From: Brevibacillus dissolubilis
GTDB lineage: Bacteria; Bacillota; Bacilli; Brevibacillales; Brevibacillaceae
Length of the DNA: 64,000 nucleotides
NCBI RefSeq assembly: GCF_006170445.1
Contig: NZ_VCNA01000001.1
Coordinates: forward strand, 558,001 to 622,000
Direction: 5' to 3'
The position numbers and the translations under genes are program-made. The notes beneath the pieces are model-generated. The model searched no databases, was not told the origin of the DNA, and was given only the letters and a program-made list of their open reading frames with translations. Positions 1 to 12,600 of this stretch are shown in pieces. Positions within the stretch are counted from its first letter, which is position 1. Every line of letters begins with the position of its first letter.

Positions 1-2943
1 GACCATGGTCTCCCCGACTTTGTGATCACGCATGAAAAAGTCGTTGCTGCCAAACATCGAGTTGAAGCTGGTCTCGTTCCCTGAAGAGGTACTGCGGTGA
101 ATCACCGGATGCAGTCGGCTTTCCCCTGTCGCACGATCCTGCTTCGAGGTCTGAACGGCACTCTCCCGCCAAAAGGATTGCTCGGCAAACGGATAGGTCG
201 GCAATGGGATTCTACGGTACTTCGCCTTGTCAAACAACTGCTCAACCGGAAGCTTATACCCCTTGATATACAATCCCGCCACTGTGGTGAGTGCACGCTT
301 ATAGTCGGCCTCACCTGCTACACTGCGGCATACTCCGGCACTCTTCTGAAACAACTCCAAGTCCGCATTGCCACTCGACAACGGAATCGGATTGACATGG
401 CCAGTCTCCACACGGCTGCTGTGATCTTTTTCCAGCCACTTCCTGAGTTCCCTTGACAGCTCGGATGGATTGCTGACGACAAGTGCCAGTCTGTAGCGGA
501 AGTGCTTTCTGCCTACCAGCAAGGTGTAGCTGATAGGACCGAGGGCGGCATCAGGGGTCTGTTCCAGATAGGACAAAAGATTTTGGGCCTGCACTTCCAG
601 CTGTTGCGCATCGCGCGCGGAAAGCACGATCAGGCTGACTGGCCGGTCAGGGTGGTCGGAGTGTACTGCCTCGGTCTCTGGTGCTTCCGAAAGCACGACA
701 TGTGCATTGGTTCCGCTATAGCCAAAGGAACTGACTGCGGCATGGCGCAAGCTTTCCCTCTCCGTCTCCCACGGACGACACTGGTCATTGATATAAAAAG
801 GTGTGTGGCTCAGGTCGATGTGTGGGTTCATCTCATGGTAGTGGATGGTTGGTGGAAGAACCTTGTGTTTGATCGATTGTGCCGCTTTGATCACACCAGC
901 CACACCAGCGGCAAAGGCAGTGTGACCGATATTGCTTTTCACAGAGGTTAGGGCACAGTAGTTGCGCTTGGTGGTATACCCGTCAAACGCGCTGGTGAGT
1001 CCGTCGATTTCAACAGGGTCGCCGAGTGCTGTACCCGTTCCATGTGTCTCGACGAGCTGGATGTGTTCAGGGTTGATGTTGAATTTTTCATAGATATCCC
1101 GCTGAAGCTCGGCCTGTGCATCTGCATTCGGCGCGGTGATCCCATTGGATTTACCGTCTTGGTTAACCCCCCAGCCTTTGATCACGGCATAGATGTGATC
1201 GTTGTCTCTCTGTGCATCCTCCAAGCGTTTGAGCATGATGACGCCGACCCCTTCAGCAGGTACGAACCCATTGGCACGGCTGTCAAACGCATAGCAGTGA
1301 CCATCTGGAGACAAGGCGCGAAGCTGGCTCATCGCCACGTGAAGCCCCGGACCTGGGATGACCCAGACACCGCCTGCCAGAGCCGCATCCGCATTTTTCA
1401 ACAACAGGCTGTCGCAGGCACTCGCGATTGCCACCAAGGAAGAAGAGCAAGAGGTGTCGATCGACAGGCAAGGGCCGCGCAGATTCAGATAATACGAGAT
1501 CCGGCTGGAGAGGATCGCCATGCTGGTGCCGAGATTCTGGTGGGCGTTGATCTCATGGATGTCCAGATCGCCACCGTATCCATTGGGAGAACATCCGATA
1601 AAGACGCCGCATTTGGTACCTGACAGATTGGACGGGTCATAGCCTGCATCCTCGATGCATCGCCAGCTCTCCTGCAGCATCAGGCGTTGCTGCGGGTCCA
1701 TGTATTCGGCTTCAATCGGTGAAATATTGAAAAACAGCGGGTCGAACTTGTCTGCTTTCTTCAGTACGCCCATCCATTTGCTGTAGGATTTGCCTGGAAC
1801 ATCAGGCTTTGGATCATAGTAGTCGGATACTGACCAGCGGGAAGGCGGTACCTCTGTAACGCAGTCTTTTCCATTGAGGATGTTTTGCCAGAACTCGTGC
1901 AGATTCTCAGCCTCTGGGAAGCTTCCGGACATCCCGATAATCGCGATGTCGCATGTCTGCGTATGTGGGGTTTCCTTGACATCCGGTGTTACGCTTGGGG
2001 TTGGTGCTTGGTGGTCATTTCCTTTGACGTTGGATGCCTCGATGGTTTTGACTGCCTCTACGCGTTGCTGCTCTGCCGGGGCTGTGACAGCCCCGGTCAG
2101 ACCAGCAGATGGTTGCTTGACGGAAACTTGATGAGGTGTTGTACGGCGAGATTTGATCTGGCTTGCATGCACGGGCCGGATTTCGGAATCTGACGCTTTG
2201 ATCGGCAAGACAGGCTCGATTGGCTTGGCATCCTCAACAGGCTTAGCGGTCTCAACAAGCTTGACAGGCTTTACCTCCACAACAGGAGCCTGTCCTTGCT
2301 TGGACACATCACTCAGCCCATCCCTGTGTTCCTCTACGAGATATTCAGCGAACTTTCTGACCGTTGGGTAGCTGTAGACCTTGCTGGCTGGAAGCGACAG
2401 TTTCAGTCGGCTGTTGACTTTGCGAATCCAAGTCACCCCGATGATCGAGTCCAGGCCAAGCTCCATGAACGGTGTATCTTCGTCGATCTCATCAGCGCTA
2501 CATTCCAGTTCCTGCGCTAATGTAGCTTGCAGGTCAGAGATCACTGCGGCAAGTGCTGCTTCGGTATCACCTGACGCAGCAACGGTATGTTTCGCCGAGT
2601 CACCCGCCGGAGGACGTGTGCTTCTGTCTTGCACATCCTCATGCCCGGATGCTGTGGCTGACTGTCCGGCTACACTCTCATCTGAGTCCACTGCCGATCC
2701 ACCCAGTTCGGACAGCAGATGCGAATAAAACTCCCCCAAAGTCGGATGGCTGTAGACCTTCGTCGCTGACAAAGAAACCCCGAAATGCGAGTTGATTTTT
2801 CTTACCCACATGACGCCACTTATTGAATCGAGTCCCATCTCAACGAACGGAATGTCAGACTGGACTTCATCCACATCCATATCCAACTCTTTCGCCAGAC
2901 TGGACCGAAGAAACTGATATACGTCTGGATCTCTTCGATTCAT
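1..2943 (-). CDS. trans-AT PKS, N-terminal part (ACP-ACP-KS-DH...), cut by left edge
   Basis: This is the next assembly-line protein after the 7,598-residue synthase. Only its first 981 residues are in the window. Two tandem ACPs open the protein (phosphopantetheine serines at Ser40 and Ser166). A proline/lysine-rich linker follows, then a ketosynthase from about residue 331 with an intact triad: Cys499 in DTSCSS, His633 in ETHGTGT and His673 in NIGHTA. No AT domain follows, so extender units must come from a trans-acting AT. The last ~40 residues are the start of a dehydratase (HPVIH..., then RDHKVGE). Both ACPs have a Trp six residues after the serine (DSISGVMW, DSIIGVTW), the known flag for HMGS-dependent beta-branching. 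The ATG at 2943 follows GGGAGG with 7-nt spacing and lies 23 nt after the previous stop, so the genes are co-transcribed. The first module lacks its own KS; the KS at the end of the preceding protein probably feeds these ACPs. Confidence 0.93.
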   Translation of the reverse strand, partial: MNRRDPDVYQFLRSSLAKELDMDVDEVQSDIPFVEMGLDSISGVMWVRKINSHFGVSLSATKVYSHPTLGEFYSHLLSELGGSAVDSDESVAGQSATASGHEDVQDRSTRPPAGDSAKHTVAASGDTEAALAAVISDLQATLAQELECSADEIDEDTPFMELGLDSIIGVTWIRKVNSRLKLSLPASKVYSYPTVRKFAEYLVEEHRDGLSDVSKQGQAPVVEVKPVKLVETAKPVEDAKPIEPVLPIKASDSEIRPVHASQIKSRRTTPHQVSVKQPSAGLTGAVTAPAEQQRVEAVKTIEASNVKGNDHQAPTPSVTPDVKETPHTQTCDIAIIGMSGSFPEAENLHEFWQNILNGKDCVTEVPPSRWSVSDYYDPKPDVPGKSYSKWMGVLKKADKFDPLFFNISPIEAEYMDPQQRLMLQESWRCIEDAGYDPSNLSGTKCGVFIGCSPNGYGGDLDIHEINAHQNLGTSMAILSSRISYYLNLRGPCLSIDTSCSSSLVAIASACDSLLLKNADAALAGGVWVIPGPGLHVAMSQLRALSPDGHCYAFDSRANGFVPAEGVGVIMLKRLEDAQRDNDHIYAVIKGWGVNQDGKSNGITAPNADAQAELQRDIYEKFNINPEHIQLVETHGTGTALGDPVEIDGLTSAFDGYTTKRNYCALTSVKSNIGHTAFAAGVAGVIKAAQSIKHKVLPPTIHYHEMNPHIDLSHTPFYINDQCRPWETERESLRHAAVSSFGYSGTNAHVVLSEAPETEAVHSDHPDRPVSLIVLSARDAQQLEVQAQNLLSYLEQTPDAALGPISYTLLVGRKHFRYRLALVVSNPSELSRELRKWLEKDHSSRVETGHVNPIPLSSGNADLELFQKSAGVCRSVAGEADYKRALTTVAGLYIKGYKLPVEQLFDKAKYRRIPLPTYPFAEQSFWRESAVQTSKQDRATGESRLHPVIHRSTSSGNETSFNSMFGSNDFFMRDHKVGETMV

Positions 2944-2966
2944 ACTGATTCCTCCCAAATTTGTAA

Positions 2967-5900
2967 CTATTGCGTCACGCTGCTCATGTATGTTGCGATT
3001 GCTTTTTCTATGAGATGGTTCAGCATGCCCGGTGCTTCGAGCATGCTGAAATGACCGACGTTTTCTATCGATTCGACGTGGATGCCGTAGCGCTTGGCGA
3101 CATGGAGATTGGTCGGCACCCATGACGAGGAATTGATGAGAGTCAGCGGAGCATGAAGCTTACCGCTGACGCTTGGCATATGGATTACCATTTCACGGAA
3201 CGATTCTTGCAGAACCTCTTGCCCGACTGACTCCCTGACCGAGTCTACTAATCGGATCAGCGCAGGGTCCGCATCTGGCAGGAACATATCTTTGGTTTCT
3301 GCTCCACCATTGAAATAGGAGTCGAGATACATCTCCAATTGTTCATCGGTCATCGGTTTGGGTGCGACGTTATGCAGGGTGTCTACCCCGATTAGGCCGA
3401 TGACGCGTGAGCGAATGTGGTGTTGGGCCTCGACGATGACTGGCCCGCCCAGGGAGTGACCCACCAGCACTACACTGGTGAGTCCCAATTGATTGATGAC
3501 AGACGCCACATCATGGGCATAGGCTTCGATCGTCCACTTCTCCCGATTGCCGCCGGAATTGCCGTGACCGGCCAATTCGATGTTGACGACACGGTATTTG
3601 TTGCTGAAATATTCAACCTGCTTGGCCCAGAAGCTTGAGTTGCAGCCCAGTCCGTGAACCAGGACGAGCCATTCAGAGCCGCTGCCTGTTACTTCATAGC
3701 TGATCGGTACCCCGTCATGGGACAAAACCGTATGACGGCTGTTGAACCCTGGTCCCTGTGGATCAATCAGGACTGGCTTCTGTGCGATAATTCCCACATG
3801 CTCCATGCCTTCTTCAGGCGCGTGTTGGGCGCGGCGATCCACGCCTACACTGCTGAAGAAGCCGCATTTTTCCACCATAAATCCAGCGGCCAAGCATTCT
3901 CGTTCAAATACCTCAGGGTCCAGTGCATTAATCAGGCTCGGCCCTCCGACCACGTCGGCTGGATCGAAGTGTTCATATACATTTTCAATAAAGCAAGGCC
4001 AAGGATCACCTTTCCGCTTGCGCTCCTCATATTCAGGCGCTTTGGACTGCCAGTAGCCGAAGTATGGAGAATCTGTGCTGAGGAAGATTTTTCCTCCTGG
4101 CTTGAGCCAGCGATACATCTTCGACAGCGTCAGCCTCACCTCTTCCGGACTCAAGAAATGAATCACCCGGCTTGCGTGGATCGCATTGAACCGGCCATCC
4201 TCGAAATCCACATCTGGGAGCTTGCCTTGCTTCAGGCTAAGTCGTTCGCGGAATTTTTCATCGATACGCTGTTCGAGGATGTCGAGGTGTTTTTGCTCCA
4301 GATCCATCGCGAAGACCCGGGCACCTTTTTCCAAGGCCGCAATCGTCGCTACGCCGTAGGCACATCCCAGATCTAGAACCTCACCGCCACAAATCCCTGC
4401 ATATTCAGCAAAATCACTAGAATATGGTATCAGATATTCACACATGACACCCGTTCTGTTCAAGGTTGGAATCATCCCATTAAATCCGATGTCAGCGGCG
4501 ATTTTTAAGTCCTCCAGCACATCATGCTCCTTGAGTACTCTTTCATTTGTCTCGGTATGGTGTGGCATGGATGATTCTGTGAATGTAGGTTCGGATGCAG
4601 CAGGTGTCAGGGTAGACAGCGCGATTGGAGTTGCTCTATTCGCATGAGTCGCAGGTACATGGGTAACGTTCGTAAAGCGGTCGAGTGGTACGAGCGAAAT
4701 CTTGCCTTCTTTCTTGGCTTCCTGTTCGCTGTGCTCACTCTGGAATTTCGTTACGTACTGGTTCGTGCGCCCTTGAACGATTTCTGACGTCTGAACCACG
4801 TCAACCTTCGCCCCGCTCTCAGCTGGAAGTGAATCTGGCTTAGATGCCGTATTGACTGGCTCCCCATCCTGATTTTCATCGAACCAGTAACGCTTGGCAG
4901 CGAATGGGTACGGAGGTAGCGCGATCCCTTTTGCAACGGCTTGCTTATCCTGCTTTTGCCAAGACAGGTCGTAGCCCTCGGAATAACGCTGAGCCAAGTC
5001 CGTGAGACACTGGAGGTACGCTTCTGGGCCTATGCCCGCCTCGATTAACTGTCGGGACTTACTCGCGACTTCTTGGGTTACGAGTGGTTCAGCTGTGAAA
5101 TCACGCCCCACCAAGCCGCTGTATGTGCGGCCCACAAGTGCCCCGTTGAGTACGCCTCTCCATAAATCCAATGCTTCTCGCGCCGAAGTGACCACAATCG
5201 CACAACGATGTCTGAAGTGATGCTGCCCCGTGATAAGCGTGTCGCTGATTCGTGCCAGCATAGCAGGGCTGATGTCTTCACGCTCAAACATCTCGATCAT
5301 GGAGGCGATCCGTTTATGAAGAGCCTCTTGTGTCTTGGCTGACAAAACCAGCAAGTAGCCAGGTGCCGGAGTCGGCGCAACATATGTTTTAGGTACATAC
5401 TCACGAATGACGACGTGAGCATTGGTTCCGCTCATGCCGAATGCACTGACTGCCCCCATACGTGTACGGTTTCCACTGTAAGGCCACTTTTTCAAAGCTT
5501 TATTCACATAAAACGGACTGTCATCCCAGTTGATATAGTCACTGTCGTGCTCACAATGCAGTGATGGTGGGATGAGGCCATGTCGGATTGATTCAGACAA
5601 GGCGATCAGGCTGACAAGACCGGAGGCCGCAAAAGTATGGCCGATATTGGTCTTGGTCGAGGTGAGGGCGCACCACTTGGCTTGCTCACCTGCACCTGCC
5701 TCCCCGAACGCACTGGCTAAGGCATTCACTTCTACAGGGTCACCCAGTCTCGTTCCTGTGCCGTGTGTCACGATATGACCGATGTCGGCTGGATGGATGT
5801 TGTATTTTTGATGGATCGAGCTGATCAGTGCCTGCTGGGCATGACCGCTCGGTGCTGTGATGCCATTGGTCTTGCCGTCATAGTTGATGCCGCTGCCGAC

Positions 5901-6655
5901 GATCAGGCTATAAATGGAGTTGCCGTCACGCTCGGCTTGGGACATGCGTTTTAATACCAGAACGGTGACAGCCTCACCCGGCACCATTCCGTCTGCGGAC
6001 TCGTCAAAGGTGCGGCATTTTCCGGTCTTCGAAAGCATCCCCGCCTGACTCATCGCTACGAAGGACTCTGGCGACAAAATGAAGTTGGCCGCCGACACAA
6101 TCGCGATATCGCACTCGCCTTGACGCAAGCTGGCGCATGCCTGATGGATGGCAACCAGCCCGGACGAGCATGCGGTGTTCATCGCCAAGACCGGCCCAGA
6201 CAGGTTTAAGAAGTAAGAGAGTCGGGAGGCCAGGATCGCATCATTATTCGATGTAATCGCCCCGCCCTCAGATACTAGGTGGTAGTCTCCCTGCTCGACT
6301 CCGACAAAAACACCGACCGTGCTGCGCGCCAGCTCATCTGGGCCTACACCTGCATCCTCCAGCGCTTTCCATGACTCCTGCAGCAAGTGTCGCTGACGTG
6401 GGTCCATGGTTCGTGCTTCCCTTGGCGAAATCTCAAAAAATGGAGGATCAAATTCTGCCACCTGGTCGATGTAGCCCATCCATTTGCAATCTGTCGTCGT
6501 CGGCGTAGCCTCTTTGGAATAATAGGCATTCACGTCAAAACGGGACGGCGGGATTTCTTTGACGGAGTCGCGTCCATCCACGAGGTTTTGCCAGAACTGC
6601 TCAACCGAGTCTGCCTCGGGAAACAGGCCGCTCATGCCGATGATGGCAATCAGGT
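2967..6655 (-). other. Module KS - SAM methyltransferase - alpha/beta hydrolase, no ACP
   Basis: The KS has NTACSSG (Cys near residue 6529), VTHGTGT and NIGHTF. After the post-KS region (PPYPFAAKRYW) comes a class I SAM methyltransferase with LDLGCAYGVA near residue 7130. Its C-terminal neighbour is an alpha/beta hydrolase with LVHGLG near 7368, nucleophile motif GHSLGG near 7438 and GHFSML near 7571. The acid at the usual position after strand 7 is not obvious (INSSSWVPT); an Asp in IGVDTL could serve. The protein ends there, so the module's carrier must be the tandem ACPs at the start of the next protein. I do not know a characterised equivalent of this fusion. It is not a normal chain-releasing thioesterase position, since the line continues. 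Confidence 0.85.
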
Positions 6656-9600
6656 CATCCTCTGTGGCAGGTTGGTCGCTGTGTTGGCTGGCATTGGCCT
6701 GCTGGGACGGTTCTTGTTGCATCTCTTGTTGCGACTCTGGTTGCGGCGCTTGTTGTAACTCTCGTTGCGATTCTTGCTGGAGCAAAGCCGCAATCTGCGA
6801 GTAATGCTTGTCGAGTAGATACCCGAGCAGTTCGGACAAGGTCGTATAGTCGAAAAATACGGAAGGCAGTATTTTTACACCGAATCGATTGGTGAGCTCT
6901 CTTGCGAACTGCGCCAATCTGATGGAATCAAAACCAATATCAGAAAAGCTCTTCGTAAGCTCAAGCTTCTCTTCCTTTACATGTAAAACGGATTGGACGA
7001 TCTCTTTGACGATAGACGTCACCATGATGCGAATGCTGCGATCAGTTAAAGCAGCGGCAGTAAGATTGTCAGCCTGTGCCGTGGTGCTCGGAGTGACGTG
7101 GCTTGGTATAACATCGCTCGCTGTGACTTGGCTTCGCATGACATCGCTCGTTGCGACGTCGCTTGGTATGACATGGCCCAGTGCTACTTGGTTCAATCGG
7201 CTAGTAGCCGCCAGATACTCGCCCAACACGTGTTCCGCCTTGCCCTCTTTTACATAGAGAACCACAGGATTCGCACACTCGGATTGAAGAACACCAGACA
7301 ACAGACGCGTCATGTTCGTAAAATCGAGCGGCTTCTGGGCGCTGGATGCCAGATACATCTCCAGCGACTGTTTGTCTTTCCCCTTGCGTGCCAGTGCGCC
7401 GAGTCCGCCGTCCTCGAGGAGCGGCCAGCTGATGGCGTACACGTGATACGGCGGTTGTGTTCCTTCCGCCCGTCTGGCACGAGCCAAACTGGACTGGAAC
7501 CGATTGGCTACCGCGTAGTCACAACTGCCAAAGTCACCCAGTATGGACGCAATCGATGAGAAGTGGCAGATAAAATCAAGGGACTCTGCGCCAAACACCT
7601 GTTCAATCGCAAGCGTACCGTACGTTTTCGGGCTTAGGACCTTGTCTGCGTCACCCAAGCTCTTGTCCGTAAGAAGCGCCTTCTCGGCAACACCTGCCAG
7701 GTGGAATACCCCGTGAACAGGTGGGTTTTGCTTCTGATCGGCTTCATATCGTGCACGCAATGCCTCGACATCGGTAACATCCGCACGCCAATATGTGATG
7801 CGGTCTGACTTGTCCCCGAGGCGCTTGATCCACTCTGCTGAAGTGACATCCACATCGCTTCTGCCGATCAAAATCACGCGGGCGTCATGGGATGTGACGA
7901 GCCATTCCGTCAGCTTTTTGCCTAGTCCTCCACTGCCGCCCGTAACAACGTAGGTCCCGTTCGTGCGGAGTACGCTGGCTGTGCCAGGATCGCGGTCGAT
8001 TGTAATCGGTCGAACCACATGGGTATGTCTGACACCATCTATATATAGCGCGCTGGTACGCTGTGAGCTGTACAGTTCCTGCGATACGATTTGTGCCCAG
8101 TACCCAGCATCTGCCGAGTCGCGGCTCATCAGCACCCGGACAGTGGTATCCAAGAGTACCTGCTTGATGGATCTCTCGATGCCGATCAGGCTGTCCAGAG
8201 AGGCTCGCTCGACAGAATCACCATATGTGCCTGCGACAATGATGTCGGAGACCAGCAGAGATGAACGGGCGATTGATTGAATCATGCCGATCACATAGGA
8301 CACATCTGCGAGTGCCCGATTCTCCCCGACTGGCCACATATAGACAACCGAGCAGACATCCGTGAGGTTCTTGTTCAGGGTGTCAAACAGATGTAGCAGT
8401 GCATCTGGGTCATCGCTGTCTGCCAGATAGTACGTATCCGATATTTTTTGGAAGGCATCACCCTTGCCAACGTAAATGACCTCCAACGCCGGAGCGTGCT
8501 CCATCAAGTAGTCAGCAAACACGTCGCGCGAAGCAGGTTCATTCCAAAAGCAGATGACGGTTTTGCATTCGTCTGTATGCAGCACTTCGATCGGGGATGG
8601 TTCCCACGACTCTTCGAAGGTCATGACGGAGTATCCATCACTGGCAGATGGTACAGATAGTACAGATTGCGCAGGATGGGCAGAAGACACATGGCTGACA
8701 CGCTTCTCTGGTTTGTTTTGGTCATCTGTGATCCAGTAGTACTGTTTGCTGAATGGATACGTCGGAACACTCACACGGGCTGGACGCTGCTGACCGTACA
8801 GGAGTGACCACTGCACATGTCCACCCGTTGCCCACCACTTCGCGATCTTAGCGACATTTCCGGTCTGCATCCAACGATTCAGCAGGAAAGCTTGCTCCTC
8901 CTCATCACTGATCAGGGAGCTGACACCGTTGCTGTTGTCCGCTTCGCCAGTGAAGCAACGGTGATCCTGTTTTCCTTCAATGAACGATTGGAGTGCTTCG
9001 ATCAATTCCGTTGCGTCCTGCACGACAAGCACGGTGCGGTATTGCATCGCTACCCGACCTGTCTGCAAGGTATAGGCGATAGAGTCAAGACCGATTTCCG
9101 TCCCGACCGGTGACAAAAGGAAGCTCCGCAGATCGGCAGCATACTGCTTGAGATTTTCCGGTTTTTGCGCGGAGAGCGGTACGATGAAGGATGTTTCAAA
9201 ATCCCTGTTCTTCCGTGCTCTCATATGCTGTGGCAGTGGTGCTTCGAGAATCGCATGAACATTGGTTCCCCCAATTCCAAATGAGCTGAGTGCAGCCCGC
9301 AGTGGTTGCGTATGCTGTTCCAGCGGGATCACCCGATCAGCCACATAGAATGGCGATTTTTCAAACGGGATATTCGGGTTAGGCTGTCTGTAATGAATTG
9401 AAGGCGGAACGACGCCATTGCGCAGCACCAGCGCTGCCTTCATACAACCAGCCAGACCTGCCGCTGAATCGAGATGTCCGATGTTGCTTTTGACAGAGCC
9501 GATTGCGCAGTATTGGTTCTGATTGGTGTACTTGCGATACGCATCAGTCAGAGCCGATAGTTCTACCGGGTCGCCAAGCTTCGTACCCGTACCGTGTGCT

Positions 9601-12600
9601 TCCACATACGAGATGGTTTCCGGGTGGATCTGAGTGGATTCAAGCACCTGTGTGATGACATCGGATTGTCCTGAGACACTTGGTGCATAGAAGCCTGTTT
9701 TGTCGTTGCCGTCGTTATTCATACCGATACCACGGATGATTGCGTAGATGTTGTCGTTGTCTCTCACGGCTGCCTCGGCGTCCTTGAGAAGCAGAACGAC
9801 CACACCTTCTCCCCCGATCATTCCATCCGCACTTGCATCAAACGGTTTGCAGTGACCATCAGAAGATAAGCTGAGTCCTTCTTCATACAGGTACCCGACG
9901 CCTGATGCGGCATAGACCGCTGCACCGCCGACCAGCGCATGTGTACACTGCTTGGACTGGATCGCGTTAAAAGCAACCGACAGCCCAGCCAAGGAAGACG
10001 AGCAGTTGGTGTGGATAAACAGGCTTGGCCCTTTTAATCCCAGCTTGTATGAAATCATCGTTGGAATGGTACCCATTTGGGAAAGCAAAAAGTTGACCAG
10101 CGCTTCCGAATCTTTTTGATCATGATCGCGTGTCAGGACAGACTGGTAATGCGAATTGCTTGTCGACATATAGACCGCCGCATCTGAGACGTCAGACGGC
10201 ATGTAGCCTGCATCTTCGATTGCTTTCCACGAGTTGCCAAGCAGCAGCCGTAATTGCGGGTCAAACACCTCGGCATCTTTTGCAGAGACCTTGAAGAAAT
10301 CTGCATCAAATTCGCCCTTGCCCTCGATCGTCGACTGTACGGGAACAAAGCGTTCATGGTTGATGATGTCAGGATCGACATTCATCTCCTTGAGCTCGTC
10401 TGGGGAATAAAAGCGCACGCTCTCGACCCCATTGACGAGGTTGTCCCAGAACTGGCGGTGATTCTCTGCACCCGGCACTTGGCAAGACATGCCGATAATG
10501 GCAACGCTGGACTTGTAGTACTCAGGCAGTGAGTCATGCTGGTTCAGCTCTTTTTGCACCGGTTTATCAACTCCATCTCTTACCCATGCGGCACGATCCT
10601 CTGCACGATTACCTGCTTGGCGCAGATAGGCGGCGATATCTTGTGCCTTCGGATATTTGAACATGTCCGTCACGGAGAACGGTACGTGGAATGCTTGGCT
10701 GATCTTGTTGGCGACAATCGCGGCCGACACCGAGCTGCCCCCGACTTCAAAAAAGCCTTCGTCTGCGCGCAGGTCATGTACGCCAAGCACCTCCTGCCAG
10801 ATAGCGAGTACGCTCTTTTCATCGTGCCTGTCGGCTTGTGCCGGTTGGGAATCCGAAGCTGGTCTACGCGTAATCGGTCTGCGCTTCAGTGTACCTCTGT
10901 CGATTTTGCCGTTAGGGGTCTGTGGCAACTGATCCAGTTCAATAAAGTGAGCCGGTACCATATAGCCTGGCAGAGTTTTCGCCAGATGGATTCTCAAATC
11001 AGCCGCGTCTGCATGTGTGCTGGCCGCAGCAGATGATTGTCGGATGAAATACGCAACAAGCTGTTTTTCCTCCCCAAGCACCTTGTCGACCACTACGCAT
11101 TGTGCGATAGCCGGATGACGCATGAGTTGGGCCTCGATCTCACCCAGTTCGATGCGGTGTCCTCTGATCTTCACCTGAGAGTCAATCCGTCCGAGATATT
11201 CAATGGTGCCGTCTGCCTTCCAGCGGGCGAGATCACCGGTTCGATATATGTTTCCATTCGGTACCATTGGGTGATCGATGAACTTCTCGGCATTCAAGTC
11301 AGGACGGTTCACATATCCCTTGGAGACGCCATCCCCTGCGATACACAGTTCTCCGGGAACGCCTGCAGGATTGGGATAGCCCTGGTCGTTCAGAATATAG
11401 ATCTGTGTATTGGCGATCGGTCTGCCGATGGTGATCGGTCCCTCTGCACTCACTCTGTTCACGGTGCTCCATACGGTCGTTTCGGTCGGGCCGTACATGT
11501 TCCATGCAAGTGAACCTGTGTCACAGATCTGCTTGCGAAGCGACTCAGACATCGCTTCTCCTCCACACAGGATTTTGAGCTTCTCCGCGTTGCGCCAGCC
11601 ACAATGGAACAGCATCGACCATGTAGATGGTGTAGCCTGCATGATGGTTGGACGCACCTTTTCGATGAGCGCCTTCAATGCATCACCGTTCTTAGTCGTG
11701 GCTGAATCGCAGATATGGCATGTCGCGCCCTGAATCAGCGGCAGGAACAATTCCAGTGCGGCAATGTCAAAGCAATGCGTTGTGACGGCAAGCATGGTAT
11801 CGTCCGCACAGAGACCAGGGTTCTTCGCCATGGAACACAAGAAGTTGGTTAAGGCTTGATGGTGGATCATGACGCCTTTTGGCTTTCCGGTACTGCCGGA
11901 GGTGTAGATGGCATACGCCAGAGTGTCACTGGTTACGACAGAGCTGCTGACCATTGGCTTTGGCATGTTAGCTGCTTGATTGTTGTTCTGTGCAGCATAT
12001 TCGTCGATCTCAATCACAGCTGGCTTGACGGATGCACTATCGCTATCTAGGTTGCCGATTACCGATTGGAGGTTGGCAACAAGCGAGGACCGAGTCAGAA
12101 TAATTCCTGCTCCAGAGTCGGACAAAATATGGATTACGCGCTCTTCCGGATATTCAGGGTCCAACGGGATATACGCTGCGCCTGCTTTTAAAATTCCGAG
12201 CAATCCGACAACCAGTTCGATTGAGCGGTCCATGTAGATTGCCACAAACTGATTCGGGCCGACACCGAGGCGTTGCAGACCGGCGGCAAGAGCATCACTT
12301 CGATCGTTGAGTTCTGCATAGGTGACTTCGGTGTTGCCATAGATCAGCGCGGTCGCTTCCGGTACCTCTTGCGCTTTGCTTATGAACAGTTCATGGACGC
12401 CTTTTTCGCGCGGATAATCGGTCGCGGTGTCATTCCAAGTATGCAGCACGAGTTCAGCTTCAGCCGCAGACATCACCGAAACAGCATCCATGCGTTGATC
12501 CGGGCACTCGATGAGCGAGTGGATCAAGTTGAGATAATGTCCGTTGAGACGGCTGATACTCTCTGCGTCGTACAAGTCGGCATTGTATTTCCAGTTCAGG

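Noticed and set aside
3000-3780. C-terminal alpha/beta hydrolase as the cluster's releasing thioesterase
   Set aside because: The protein is followed by another PKS gene starting with ACPs, and there is no ACP beside the hydrolase. The sequence looks like a general alpha/beta hydrolase rather than a type I TE.
3654-4376. Long plus-strand open frame opposite the methyltransferase domain
   Set aside because: It is antisense to a clearly coding megasynthase frame, has no recognisable protein features, and is explained by codon bias of the minus-strand gene. The same applies to the other long plus-strand frames, such as 46578-47735 and 27346-28173.
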